Positions 47,900-59,705 of a stretch of DNA of 64,000 nt are shown in pieces (positions within the stretch are counted from its first letter, which is position 1; each line of letters opens with the position of its first letter). Location of the stretch: positions 57,818,220-57,882,219 of the forward strand of contig OY282609.1 in the NCBI GenBank assembly GCA_958298945.1, given 5' to 3'. Origin of the DNA: Atherix ibis. Its lineage: Eukaryota > Arthropoda > Insecta > Diptera > Athericidae. A program made the translations under genes and the position numbers. Below the pieces are notes generated by a model. It was not told the origin of the DNA and made no database searches. It worked only from the letters and a program-made list of their open reading frames with translations.

Positions 47900-49010
47900 T
47901 TGGGTTGTCCAGAATTTCGGTTTTTCCCAACAGAAGACTTAATTGTATTTTTTCATATGGAAAGTGAAAAACAGCATTTTCGGCATATTTTACTTTTTTA
48001 CTACAGAAAAGATAAAAATTTTGTTCAAGCAAGAAAAAAATTATCCGATGTGTATGTGTATAAAGAAAATGTGTTAAGTGAGCGCCATTGCCATAACCGA
48101 TTTGCAAAATTTCGATCCAGCAACTTTGATCTTGACGATGCACCACGTTCTGGAAGGCCAGTTGAAGCTGATGAAGACACAATAAAGGCATTTATTGATG
48201 CAAACCAGCGAATAACAACTCGTGAGATCGTTGAGAGATTAAATTTATCGAATACGACCGTTCATGATCATTTGAAACGACTAGGTTTAATCTAAAAGCT
48301 CGACATATGGGTTCCTCATCTTCTTATGGAATAAATTTGTGCCGTCGCATTGACGTATATAATTTGCTTCTCAAATGCCAAGAAAATGATCCATTTTTGA
48401 AGCGTATCATCACTGGGGACGAGAAATGGGTTGTCTACAATAATGTTCAGCGCAAAAGATCCTGGAGTAGAAATGATGAACCGGCTCAAAGCACTTCGAA
48501 AGCCAATTCTTCATCAAAAAAAGGTTATGCTATCTGTTTGGTTCGATCAATTCTGAAATGTACTGTCATCAGTTGGACAAATTGAATGATTCACTTAAAT
48601 AAAAAAGGCAAGAATTGGTCAATAGGGAAGGTATAGTGTTCTAACAGGATAATGCGAAACCATTGACCACTCGGCAAAAGCTTTTAGACCTTGGATGGGA
48701 TATACTGACACATCCACCATACTCTCCAGACCTAGAACCTTGCGATTATCATTTGTTCCGGTCTCTAGAAAATTTTTTAGACGGTAAAACGTTTAATTCA
48801 AATAAGGAGGTCAAAATTCACTTGGTTCATTTTTTGCCAGCAAAGAACGAAAATGTTATGAGCGTGGAATCATGCTACTGCCAGAAAAATGGCAAAGGGT
48901 ATTGCATCAGACTGGACAATATTTAATTGAATAAAATATTAATTCACTATAAGAAAATCGTCTTTCATTTTTGTAAAAAAAAATACGAAATTACTTTCCG
49001 TACAACCCAA
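47900..49010 (+). mobile_element. mariner transposon, family B, most complete copy
   Basis: An 1111-bp mariner with left end TTGGGTTGTCCAGAATTTCG from 47900 (after TA) and right end closing at 49010 with the reverse complement of the family end; the base pair after the right end is TG, so the target duplication has mutated. It contains the only family B copy in the window with recognisable start, catalytic core and C-terminus, though with several small deletions. Confidence 0.9.
47957..48926 (+). pseudogene. mariner (DD34D) transposase, family B, broken
   Basis: I chose ATG 47957 because the family begins MESEK; the open frame extends further upstream only by chance. Residues about 1-110 hold both helix-turn-helix units (YRKDKNFVQARKKLSDVY, then ITTREIVERLNLSNTTVHDH). 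A TAA follows RLGLI. The core continues in other frames: ITGDEKWVVYNN (about 48410), a deletion after MLSVW removing the FKGIVYFELL strand, QQDNAK (48645) with a further small deletion, and HPPYSPDLEPCDYHLF (48710-48760), where the third aspartate is kept although SDYH has become CDYH. The C-terminus (ERGIMLLPEKWQ) is frameshifted. No functional product expected. Confidence 0.88.
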
Positions 49011-52000
49011 TGCATGCTATTTGGCCAGTAGATGCAGCAAATAGGTAATTATATATGATTGGCCAATGCCTTATTTCTCGGATTATTAAGAAATATTCCT
49101 TTTCTATACGATTTTTTTTTCAGCACTTTCCCATCAACTGTCATACTTTCCTTGAACTAAATTGATTAGAATCTTAAAAAAAAATCGTAAATTACAAAGA
49201 AAATATTCCTATTCTCAGAAAAAAAAACTAAATTCTATCAATCCATAATGTCGTATACTTCCCACCACCTCCTTGCTACGAGATGACAAATTATTGCATC
49301 CTCTATAGGAAAATTAACTTCATTATACAAGAAAAACCATTTTACAATCGATAAGAAAATTTTGCAAAAGTGTTTCTAACAATTAAATATCGTCCTTGCT
49401 GTAAATATATTCTTTAGTAGAAGCAAAAGGAAACGGAGGCTCTTAAAAAATCAAAAAACTCAAATACTGGAGGAGTAAAGTAGCTGATTTACAATAATAA
49501 GTAAAATTCTAAAATTCAAAGGACAGCGAAGGCAAAGTGTAAAAGTTTGTTGGAAAACTTTTTTAACTGAACGTGGTATCTAACAAGGAATGAAAATAGA
49601 TTTTATAAAACGTTTCCAAAACGATTATTATAGTTTGATCGAGAATTAAATAAAATAATGAAATTGGAAGAGAATAACACGGATGTACCTACAGAATAGA
49701 GCTGGAAAAAGTTGAGGACAATTTTGATGGGTGGTTCAGGGAATTGGAGAAGATATATGTGAGCGTAAAAAGCAGACAAAGTTCAGATGGTACTAGCTAA
49801 ACTGTAAGGCAAAGTTTGCTTCGGAATTCGTAGTGTCTTGTCAACAAAGCACCATTCGAACAATCCGATTGAGTTCAATAGGAAAATTCCGGCAAAATTT
49901 TTTCTTTAACAATTTCATAAGAAGAAAAAAATTCTATGAAATATTATATAAGAATGATAGTTTGAGTTGGTGCACTGAATCAAACCTGGGGAATTTGGAC
50001 AAAATGCGATTTTTCGGGGAAGGGGGGTAGCGTGCAGTTTGTATTCAAAATCTTTGAAGTGAATAAGAAGAATTCAGTTTGGCTATGTTGAATTCCAAAC
50101 TTAAAAGCTCTTCATCAAAATAATTACACGTTGGGGTGACTTCCTCTCCAAATGTCATGCAGAAGGTTTGTTGTTTCCAACAATTTTTAATATTTTTTAG
50201 GTTTTGTTTTTGACATAAAGGCATGATGTCCCCAACCATCTGCCCTATGTCAACTTTTTACTTTTCTTCTGATTTTTTTTTATTATTATTGCTGCTTGCT
50301 TTATTCAGTTTTCTATTTTTGTCAGTAGAAAATAGAAACGGGGTAAACTTATATGATTCTTTTTCCAAATATGTTTTTGCTTATTTGTTTTCGTTGTTCT
50401 TTTGTTAGAATGGAAATTCTATGATTCAAAAAGAATGCACATTCCGTAGTAGAAAAGGAAAAGTTCTATGCTTAGGAGCATTGTAAGTGAACAGAAAGTT
50501 ACTTTAGAGTAGAAATTTGTGCTATTCGCAAAAGGGGGATTAGACTTTCATACGGTGCCCAATAGTAACTGTTAGACTAGATAGAGAAAAATGATATTGT
50601 ATAGATTTTTATCCATAGAAGGAGTTAGATTCTCTTTTCTCTGGAGCATCCGGGATGATGATGATGGACTCTTTTCTGTCGATGCGTATTATTGTTGAAG
50701 TTGTTCCGTTCCATTTTATGTTTCACAGCGTTCTAGAACATCAGTCAAGTCGAATATCTTTTGTAATTCATTCTGTTGTACACTAAGCAAAATATTTCAA
50801 AGGATCGAGTTTTTTTTCTTTCACAAACAATGCGCCGCACCTTATATAATAGAAAAAGACACAACACTTACTCTATCTTCACATTTGTAGTTTTGAATAT
50901 TTTTAGTTTAAGTTTTCGATAACAACATGTGCCGATTGGGAGTTTTTATTGAAATGGATATCCATATAAAAATACTCATCCTATTTGATTCTAGACATTT
51001 TTTTTTACCAGTGAATTTCACTTTTTTGTTGGGAATTTCCCAAGAAATCGAATCTCATCTTAGATATATATAACATACTTTAAGTGACAGCAGTGCATGA
51101 ATATTCAATTTATTTTGGCTGCATTAAATATCACAGGCTGGATAGTATGAAAGAAAATATTTGCCTGAAATATTAAGAATGGAATTCACCCATCCCCCCT
51201 TCCTGCCCCCCCCCTCTCTCCATCCAAACAGCACTTGTTCTATTCAAGAATATTGAGATTCTTAAATTTTATTTAAGAATGAATTCTAAATGCTGTTTAC
51301 CTGATTAATCGAAAATTGTGAAAATCTGCTATGGTATCGTATAAAAAGAATTTTCGCCTCACAACATTTGAACTTAAAAATACTATTTTTGTCAGCTAAA
51401 ACAAAAAAAAAACAAAAAAAAATTTTATCAATTCTCTGAATTTGACATTTTTTGCACTGGTGAGTAACATTTTTTACGAAAATTCTTTTTGCGCAGAGAA
51501 AAATATCCTTGACAGCTAAATGACAGGGCTTTATTTGCTTCAAAGAATTGAAAGCTAATCGACTTCTTTCGAATATTTCGTATTGAAAATGAAAATTTAA
51601 GTATCTTCTCAAATGGAAAAAAAAACATAAATTGTAGCTTGGGGTATCGGATTTGCCTTCTCTGTATTGGACAGTGAAATTTTCGAAAATATAGACATTA
51701 AAGACTTGACTCGGTAATTTAATGGTTCCGTATATTGACATATTGATTAATTTCTGTATATACAATATCTAAGCTCCTCTTTTCCCTCCCGTTTACGAAT
51801 TCACTATGACTGGTCCATTTTAATTCAAACCATTTGAGATCCTGAGCAAATCTGGTAGTTAGAAGGAAATAGAACGCTCCTGTTAATATTTAAATTTTCT
51901 GTTATATGCAGAATAACTACACCCGACAATGGTTAGATATATTACAAATATATTAGAATTGTGAATATTGTAGATGGTAGGAAATAAATAGAATTTTCTT

Positions 52001-53254
52001 CATTTTCAATTCATTTGCTAAGGTGTGTATAGGAAGAATATTGACGGTGAACGTATTGTTCAAATGGTATTGTGATGGGATGATAAGACAAAAACGCCAC
52101 TTTACTAAACGGCAACCAAAATGTAAAAAGAAACGGAAAAAAGCTGAAGGGAAAAAGAATCAAAATCCATGAAAATGGAAGTAGAATTTTCTTCCTAATT
52201 GAGTTCTCACTTGATGGCTCATTAATTTTCCAAAAAGGTGTCAGACCATACTGTTTGAATTGTTACCCAACTCCAAACTCATTCTACATTATTGGAAGTA
52301 TTTGCATCCATTTTGCTTGAAGGGATCCAGCTAACCATTGTATACCCGTATATGAATACCTTTTTCACAAACGGGCAAATTAAATTGTAATTCCATCTTC
52401 CATTTATATTGGCATTAGACGAGTATATCTAGGCATCGTTTTACTATTGCCCGAGAGAGGTGTAAGGCTGCCGAGGCATTTTCTCCAAATTCAAAGTACA
52501 ATACTTGGAATTTATTTATAGATTGTTGTGTCTCCTAGCTCGTCCGTTTGGTGAAAAATGATTATAGAACGAATGGAGGACAAGATTCATGGACAGGAAG
52601 GAAGAAAATACTTTATTCTTCAATACAAGATTAATTATGGAGCTATAAGGAGGCATTATAAAAGTGGCGCAATTAATGGAGAGTGTAATTATTTCCTATA
52701 CAAACATTTTCGAGTAGAAATGTCAGTTATTTTGGAATTCGGATTTTATTTCGACTTGAATTTAATCAAAATTTTATTTCCGATTATGTTGAAAGTGAAT
52801 GTAAATATCTAATTCATTTGTAAACATCCAAAATGTCGTTACCCTTTGATGTCTAAATGAAAGCGTTAATCATGAAAATTAAGAAATTTAAATACGTATT
52901 CTTATAGAAATATTTTATGCAGCTTTCTGAAATTCCATGAATCACTCAAACAAATTATCAACAAGGATTCCTCGGACTGGTTGAAAGGTTCCTTGGACTG
53001 TTGGAAATTATCCCTTAGACATGTTCTAGGGATCCTTTAACAGTGCCAAGAGCATGAGGACTTTTGGCGATTTTTTCTATGTAAAACTAATTTTTTTGGT
53101 AAGGATGTTGAATAGACTGTGTATTTGTATTAATCCATAGATTTAATAAAAAAAGTATTGCTCATTGTCCAAAATAATACTCTTAAAATATTAAATGACA
53201 TTTCAGCAAAAGAAACGACAACCTAACACATTCTCGATAACTTGAAAATAAATA
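49011..53254. other. Long stretch without a recognised gene
   Basis: About 4.2 kb. The largest frame, 159 codons on the minus strand at 51286-51765, is rich in Phe, Lys and Cys with no recognisable domain and lies over an A-rich run. An 84-codon plus frame (52558-52812) is also unassigned. A C-rich tract occurs at 51186-51225, and a short imperfect direct repeat (TTCCTTGGACTG) at about 52970-53000. I cannot support any gene. Confidence 0.42.
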
Positions 53255-54141
53255 CAGGTCGCATTTTATGTTCCAGGACGAAGTTCTTCTTTTTATAAAT
53301 TTTAAATGCATTACAATTTTATAATTTATATTTTATTGATTGATTATATACTCTTGAGTTCCAGCACACTTTTCATACCATTTTCCAAGACTTCTGGCGT
53401 TATTTCAGCAATTTTGTTTCGATTGTTGTCCTTAAGCATCGAGGTTAGTATCCGCCTTTTCCTTCAACTACCCCTATACGAAGAAATCGGGAGGGTTCAA
53501 TTCAGGGGAATCGTGGGGTTAATGGATATCACCACTTCTTGCCATTATTCGGCCGGGAAAAATTACTCTCAAAATTTGCATTGTAACACGATCTGTGTGT
53601 GATGTGGCATCGTCTTGTTGGAACCACATGTTTTGTAGGCCTAATTGATTCAATTCAGGCAGAAGAAAGTTTTCCAACATGTCCCGATAGTGCTCACCAG
53701 TAACTGTTAGAGCTTTGCCTCCAGCATCCTCAAAGAAATATGTTCCAATGATGCCGGCGGCCTAAATTCCACACCTACGAGGGTGACGTGGTCTTTGGTG
53801 TATGAGTTAAGGGATTTTCAGTGCCTCAGTAGCGGCTATTTTGTTTATTAACAAAGCCTGCCAAATCTAAATGTGCTTCGTCGCTTATAATGATTTTTTT
53901 GCCAAAAATGCTGGTCGTCTATACAGAGCTGTTAAACTTGAGCACTTCAGTCTCGCCGACTTAATCTCCCAGTGTTTAATTAAAATATTTTAATAATTTC
54001 AGCACGTTGTTGCGGCGTTAGGTGCTCCATAATAAATTGTTATCGATCACTCAATACGACTGTCAAATGCCAACAGACAAATGTCATCCAAACCAAAATG
54101 GCGGCAACACAAAAACGATCTGAAACACAAAAAGCACCCTA
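53255..54141 (-). mobile_element. rosa-type (DD41D) element, deleted, third lineage
   Basis: An 887-bp remnant on the minus strand. Read from its two ends, CAGGTCGCATTTTATGTTCC (53255) and TAGGGTGCTTTTTGTGTTTC (from 54141, reverse strand) align as terminal inverted repeats of about 27 bp with small gaps. TA lies outside each end. The transposase begins MEHLTPQQRAEIIKIF (about 54030), then loses most of the DNA-binding domain by deletion. KKIIISDEAHLDLAGFVNKQ (about 53905-53845) carries the first aspartate. MWFQQDDATSHTDRVTMQIL (53630-53570) carries the second, and LNPPDFF (about 53495) the third at 41-residue spacing. Multiple stops. It differs clearly from the copies at 6.9 and 37.9 kb. Confidence 0.78.
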
Positions 54142-55128
54142 TATAAGCACACGTTTCTATTCATTGACATACCCCAATTTCGAGTGGAAAATTCTTGAGA
54201 AGATATATGGGAAATCTTATAAATAAGAACTCTCACCCATAAATTATTTTCATACTATTGTAATTTCTTCACAATTATTAGTCCTACTAAACTGTAGGAT
54301 AAAAGAAGTTCAATTTAATCTTGAACAGCCAATATCCCAATTATCCTCAAACAGCAAAAGTAAAAAGTTTTTATGCTTATTCAATTACATTATTTTCAAA
54401 TCTAATAGGTCAGTTACCATTCCATTTGATAAATAAAATTCAATTACTTTCAATAAAACCTTGAACTTCCCATGGGATTTTTTTCGTTATCGTTTAAATA
54501 ATACAATTTTCACATTGGGGTAAGAGGTTGGAAAATATTGCAAAATCAACTAAAAATAACACAAAAAATTATCAGGAAAAAAAAAACGAATTGAAAATGA
54601 AATGAACAGCAATTTTCTCCACATTCAATTTAAGTGTAAACATATCTGAGGATAAGCCCAAGCCCCTGCCTCAGCCCCATAGCTTCTGACGCTTCCGATT
54701 TCATGTTCATGTTTGTTGATTGAGTTGAAAATGGCCTTTTGAGGAACTTTTTCGGTTCAGATTGTTTTGACCTCTCTATGATCAACATTATTCGAATAAT
54801 GTTCCAAGGTAAAACGACTCCATAAAATTAATGCATTTTATATCAGTATTTTCCAGACTATTGGACTAGCTAAAATTGGATTCTCCGACTATCGTCGTAA
54901 TAAAATGATGATTTCCCTAAACGCAAATTAAATAAATAGTCGGTCGTACTCGTACGCACTAGATTTGATTGGGGGGGAATTCTATTTTTTCCCCATACAA
55001 ACGTGCACACATACACAATCCGATACGTATTTTATCTGTACGTATATTTGCGATGAAAATATGCACACCTATGTGCTTTTTGTCAAGAGCGGTCAATCTT
55101 TAAGAATAAATAAAACGTTTTGTATGTG
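54142..55128. other. Stretch without a recognised gene
   Basis: About 1 kb of AT-rich DNA. No open frame above 60 codons, no element end and no RNA signature recognised. Confidence 0.45.
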
Positions 55129-55159
55129 AGATATCCACCATCCAAGATGGTGGATATCT
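55129..55159. repeat. Perfect 14-bp palindrome with 3-base loop
   Basis: Positions 55129-55142 and 55146-55159 are exact reverse complements around CAA. It lies about 40 bases from the end of the next transposase relic and could be near that element's boundary, but it matches no known end. Confidence 0.8.
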
Positions 55160-55194
55160 TTATGCAGGTTAAAAAATTTACTATTTAAAAATAA

Positions 55195-55870
55195 AATCGT
55201 TTAAATGGCCTCCACGGCTTCGTTTGCAGTAGAGTAGGTGATCTGAAAGGTCAATTTTTGATGACTCTTCCACAAAAATCGGTCTGAATCTTTCCGATGA
55301 ATTGAACGATGTTATTCTCCAGTTCCGAAAGTATTGTTGATTTAACGTAGCCCCATTGAAAACAGTTTAAAGGCGTCATATTGTACAGTCTTGGCGGCCA
55401 GCTTCACTCAACATAAAGCAGTGCGAGAGCTCCTTCTACAATAAGTCCCTTGTTTCAACTACTGTCCGGCACCGACGGTTCGAACCAGGTATTTTCCAAG
55501 TATATATCGTCCAATTGAGACCAAAAAAAAAAAAATCTCGGTGACAGCCTGCTTTCGAATGCAAATGATGCTGTTCGACCCAAATCCACGCCAGACAGAA
55601 ACTTTTTCTGGATTCAAAAGAAATTCCTGAAACCTTTTATGCCAGATCCGACAATTTTGTTTTGTTTACTTAGCCATTCAGGTAAAAATACAAAAAAATG
55701 ATGAATTTTTTCATCAAATCTGGAATTTCTTTCCCAGGGCCCAATCAGCGAGTCAGACACTTTGTATGATCTTGAAGCTTTAGTTCTTGAGTCAATTGAA
55801 TCTTGTACGAATATAGACGCAAGTTTTTTGGAAATATTCATCAAATTGAAGTCGCAGAAAGACATAAGTC
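55195..55870 (-). pseudogene. DD41D-like transposase relic, fourth copy
   Basis: Minus-strand relic starting near 55870. SRFDEKIHHFF corresponds to the DEAHF catalytic motif (about 55730-55700). EWLSKQNKIVGSGIKGFRNF (about 55680-55620) matches the family VNKQNCRIWGSENP block. SQLDDIYLENTWFEPS (55530-55490) is the degraded start of the second motif, with the aspartate no longer evident. WPPRLYNMTPLNCFQWGYVK (about 55398-55340) is the third motif, where the catalytic Asp reads Asn. The C-terminus PWRPFKRFYF (55215-55195) corresponds to RGGHLNDIIF. Two in-frame stops and frame changes are present. Terminal repeats not found. Assignment to the DD41D group is inference from motif order. Confidence 0.65.
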
Positions 55871-58639
55871 TTGTTAACGACGCAGAATTGTGAGTTTATG
55901 GTCTTCACGTGGGCTTTGAGCCATAGTACAGGCATTGGTCTATTGGCAACTGAATTAGTTGCTTCAAATAAGCTATTGAATTGTGTTAATTATTATTTAT
56001 AATAAATTTTTAACTATCACGACGTGTAGTTGAATCGTGTAGTTGTCCATAATTAAATAGCAAAACACAACCGTATAAGAATAACCGCGCTCCTATTTGG
56101 AACGTCAGCGCTGTCATTCTTATGAAAAGCCTTTTCCATACTTTCTATATATTGCTAACGCCAAAAAAAATGTATGTAATTGTAGAAAACAATAATTTTA
56201 TCCAAGGGCTATTTTCAAAAGCAGGTGAACATTTGGAAAACAAATTTTAAATGTGTATAGATACCTCCCTCCTTAACCCTCCTCTTCCCTCCCTTTCTGT
56301 TTGTACATTCGATTATTTTACCACTTTTTTGCAAAGGAAAGTAAATATACAAAAAAATGGTGGTAGATGGTGAAAAAAATACCATTTTATCTGGTTGGCA
56401 GAGATGGGCTTTAAGGCATATTGTTTAAACACGTTGGATATCACAATCGAATTAAAATGAACTTCGTGTACCATGAATAAAAGTGTAGGAATTTTGAACT
56501 GAACCTGATGGAATATGTTAGGACCTTCTATTCAAAATGAATTTTCCCTTTGGATCTACGTTCTGATTTTGGTGGCGAAAATTGATGCAATGTAATTGCC
56601 AACACCTACGCTTGCATAACTTCAAATTGGTCTATGGAATAGTCTATGTACCACTTGGAATTTATTAGCTCGTGATTTTTTATGTACTTTTTCATATAAA
56701 AGGAAACTGATGATCAAGGATGGTGGGTTGGATGACCGAGGACACAGATAATGTAAACGTACATACACTTGGAAGTGTTAGAAAAAGCCTTTACTCTTTT
56801 GTGAGAGTTTACACATTTAAACGTAAACATATGAATGCTCGATTGTACCTTTGAAAGGGACTGAATTTTCCCTCAGTGGAGCTGGTGAAAACTTTTTCTC
56901 AGTATTTGTATTTTTTTCAATTTTTTTGTTGTTTTTTTTTCTAGCTTTTTGCACAAATCAGAATTAAAATCCAGCGGAAAATAATGTTAGCACGTTGGAA
57001 AAGTTGAGGAGAAAAGAACGAAAAGGTAAACAACCTAAAAGTGAAATATACTTGATTTTCCATTCCATTTTTACATTTAGTTCGGTTTCATATCCGGAAT
57101 AGAGTTGTACTTAGAGTGCACAAACAGAATTTAGGAGCATACATTATGTGGGCTATACATTTTTCAACCCTACCTTCATTCATTCATCTAAAAGGATTCA
57201 ACCAACCAAACTCTAATTTACAAAACCACCTTAATGACTGAGAGTACAAGAAAATTTCACGTGCATTTAAAATAATTTCATGTTCCTGGAAATTTACTTT
57301 AGTATCCATAAAAATAAATAAAATGATCTATGGTGAGTGGTTCTCGTATCAACATTGGCATATTTTTGCTAGAATTAAAAGAATTTTTTCATATTCTTTT
57401 TTGCAAACCATTTTCATTCTACTTTAAGTAATGCTTAAAAAAATAAAAAAAAAATTTTGTGCAATTTTTCTAAGATTAAAAGAATTTGTTTAGATTAAGA
57501 ACACGTTCCAACCAGAACTTCATTAAAAGTATCGAATTTCCTCATGCCATGCTATCACAGAAGATCCTATTAAGTTTGAGATGAAAACTCCTTTGTACAA
57601 AGTTGTTTTTACTACAGGGAAGGTAAAAAAAAAAAGAAAAAGAAAATTCCTTTTTGCTTTCTGTTCATCAATCTACCTATGATTAAAAACAGGGGCTCCT
57701 CTGTTAAGGTTTGAGTTCAGAATAGTATAAATACTAAAATAGAAGGACGAATCGGGCTTAAAAAGGATGAAAAATCGAATAGAAAAATATATGTATGCCA
57801 TAAATGAGGAACCTTTTTGAACAGTCAATCGGAATACATCGCATCAAGTGTACTCTCGTATACGACTTTATTCATAATATCCTTTTCGGAAGTGCCTTTA
57901 TCCTATTTGACTGTACTTTTAGTATTCCCCATTCTATCACGTTCTTCCTTTCTTATTGAGATTGTTTTTAAAAGGCAAGTAATAATAAGACAGTACACAT
58001 ACGATATGGTATTGATTTGTGAGCAGCTGAGGTAAAAAACTATTTTAAGAATATTCTAAGCTTAATATGAGTATTTAAACTAGAAAATAAATACAATTTT
58101 TTTTATTGCTTAAAATATTTTTTTCTCAAGTCAGGGGATTTTTTATTTTAAACGCTCTCCTCTCTGGTTTAAATAGGATTTTTTTTTCACTTTTTGTTCT
58201 TCCTTTTAATCTTTTATAAATAAACTAAAAAAAACTAAACCTAATCGGATAAATGTCCTAAAATATTAAACAGAACCAGAAGCAGTTGATTTTTTCTAAA
58301 ATGTTGAATTTTGATTGGGAAAAAAAATTTGTTATCTTAAAGTAAATCGTTTCAGATGCTCTCGGATTTCAATTAATTTTTTTTATTTGCAATTTTTATA
58401 CTTTAGCGAATTTAAGAAAAATAATTCATTCATATGGCAACACCGTACAATATTATTAAACATAAAATATTCGTTTACAGACACAAGGTCAACTGGTGGG
58501 ATGAGAATATTTTTTCACTATTTTTTGCGTCTTATTTGAGAATTGTTAACCATTCCATTTGCTAGTCGGGAAAATTATTTTAGGAACAAAGTGCACCTAC
58601 AATGTAAGACTAAGTGTCGAGAGGAGATCTTTTTTTTTG
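55871..58639. other. Long stretch without a recognised gene
   Basis: About 2.8 kb of AT-rich DNA. Short frames at 57817-58035 and 58315-58539 (plus) are hydrophobic and unassigned. Nothing recognisable. Confidence 0.45.
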
Positions 58640-58765
58640 CATCAATCCAGAACTCCAATTAGACCATTCCAAAATCAAAAATACAAATATAAACAAACCC
58701 ACTAGGCGACCATGAACATTTTTTCCAACACAAAACAAGCTCAGCACGTGCCTGGATATTTTTTT
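58640..58765. repeat. Dispersed repeat copy matching 12.7-12.84 kb
   Basis: CAAATATAAACAAACCCACT, then CATGAACATTTTTTCCAACA, AAACAAGCTCAGCACGTGCC and TGGA match in order the copies at 12745-12835. This copy is isolated, showing the repeat is dispersed. No coding content. Confidence 0.6.
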
Positions 58766-58984
58766 ATTTTAACCAACGAGTAATTTATGGAGAAATTGGC
58801 TATTCTTAAAAGTAAAAAATTGCTGTTATTAGTATCTTATAAAGAAAGATAATAGGAAATATTCGTAACTGCGACGACTCAATGTCAGAGAGGAGCCTAT
58901 TCGAGATGTCGGAGGTCCAACCGGGACGCTGGAAATCCTGACTATTGGAAAAAGTAAATAACTAGAATTTAAATGGCAAAGCGT

Positions 58985-59530
58985 TAAATTAATTTCCCTT
59001 TTTGTGTTCAAGGGTCGCAACCCTTTTTGTGTTCAAGGGTCACAGCCGATAAGAACATGGAGAAAATTCCGCGCACAACTGCTGGCTGTAAACAGAAGGC
59101 GTTTTCCATTGGACCAATTTTGCTACTAGTCGGTAGTTGTAGCTGTCATCATCTACCCTACCTCGAACAAACGGGCACATTGAACTGGGAGTTATGCATA
59201 CAATTTACGTTAGGTGGATTCTAGTTGCTAAAGTGAAAATAGATAGTTTTGCGGCTTCGTTGGTTATGTTGAAGAGTCATATTTTGGTCAGTATTTTTTA
59301 TTTGTAAATAAACTCAGTTTTTATTGTTTATGTGTGAGTAAACTCAGTATTGTTTCTGACTGTTTTGAGGTTATGTTTCTACTAGTGTTTAGAATTTGGC
59401 TTTCCTTTGGTCATCTATCGACTAGTAGCAAAATTGGTCCAAAGGAAAACGCCTAGAGTTTCTTCAAAAACTTTGGTTCTCTTGTCCACGTTCGAGAGGA
59501 GGATCCTTTGTAAATTTGTTGGCCTTGATA
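58985..59530 (+). pseudogene. RTE-like LINE relic, copy 2, split by a MITE
   Basis: RVTADKNMEKIPRTTAGCKQ (about 59037-59096) matches the post-palm block of the relic at 35228 (VATDKSMEEEIRS). The sequence is then interrupted by the MITE at 59097-59454. Immediately after it the frame continues VSSKTLVLLSTFERRILCKF (about 59457-59515), which matches the LxxFERRILRKI segment that follows downstream in this LINE type. So the two pieces flank one insertion. A 25-bp tandem duplication (58996-59020 and 59021-59045) lies at the 5' side. Only a small part of the LINE is recognisable; non-functional. Confidence 0.65.
59097..59454. mobile_element. 358-bp MITE inserted in the RTE-like relic
   Basis: Terminal inverted repeats of about 36 bp: 59097-59133 begins AGGCGTTTTCCATTGGACCA and 59419-59454 is its reverse complement with one or two mismatches. 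Flanks read ACAGA before and AGAGT after, compatible with a 3-bp AGA target duplication. The interior has no transposase-like frame. The host LINE frame resumes directly after it. The parent superfamily is not identified; a 3-bp duplication would fit PIF/Harbinger or CACTA more than mariner. Confidence 0.8.
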
Positions 59531-59705
59531 TATTCAATATTAAATAATTAATTAAAAATAAATAATTAATTTAATTAATTAAAAATAAATAAAGTATTGT
59601 TAAAAATGATTAATTAAATGTTTTTTTAAATAAAATTTCAATGTAAGATATGCAGGCTGCAAACTTATTCATGGTGGTCATTGTTTTTCATGCACAATTG
59701 TAATA
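59531..59705. other. AT-rich spacer
   Basis: Low-complexity ATTAATTAAAAATAAATAAT-type repeats (59540-59610) between the LINE relic and the mariner. No gene. Confidence 0.5.

Noticed and set aside
51286..51765. 159-codon minus-strand open frame, the longest unassigned frame
   Set aside because: Composition follows the AT-rich DNA (Phe, Lys, Ile), it translates an A/T-rich run, and I see no domain, signal or neighbouring support.
53306..53602. 98-codon plus-strand frame
   Set aside because: Antisense to the end of the rosa-like relic at 53255-54141.
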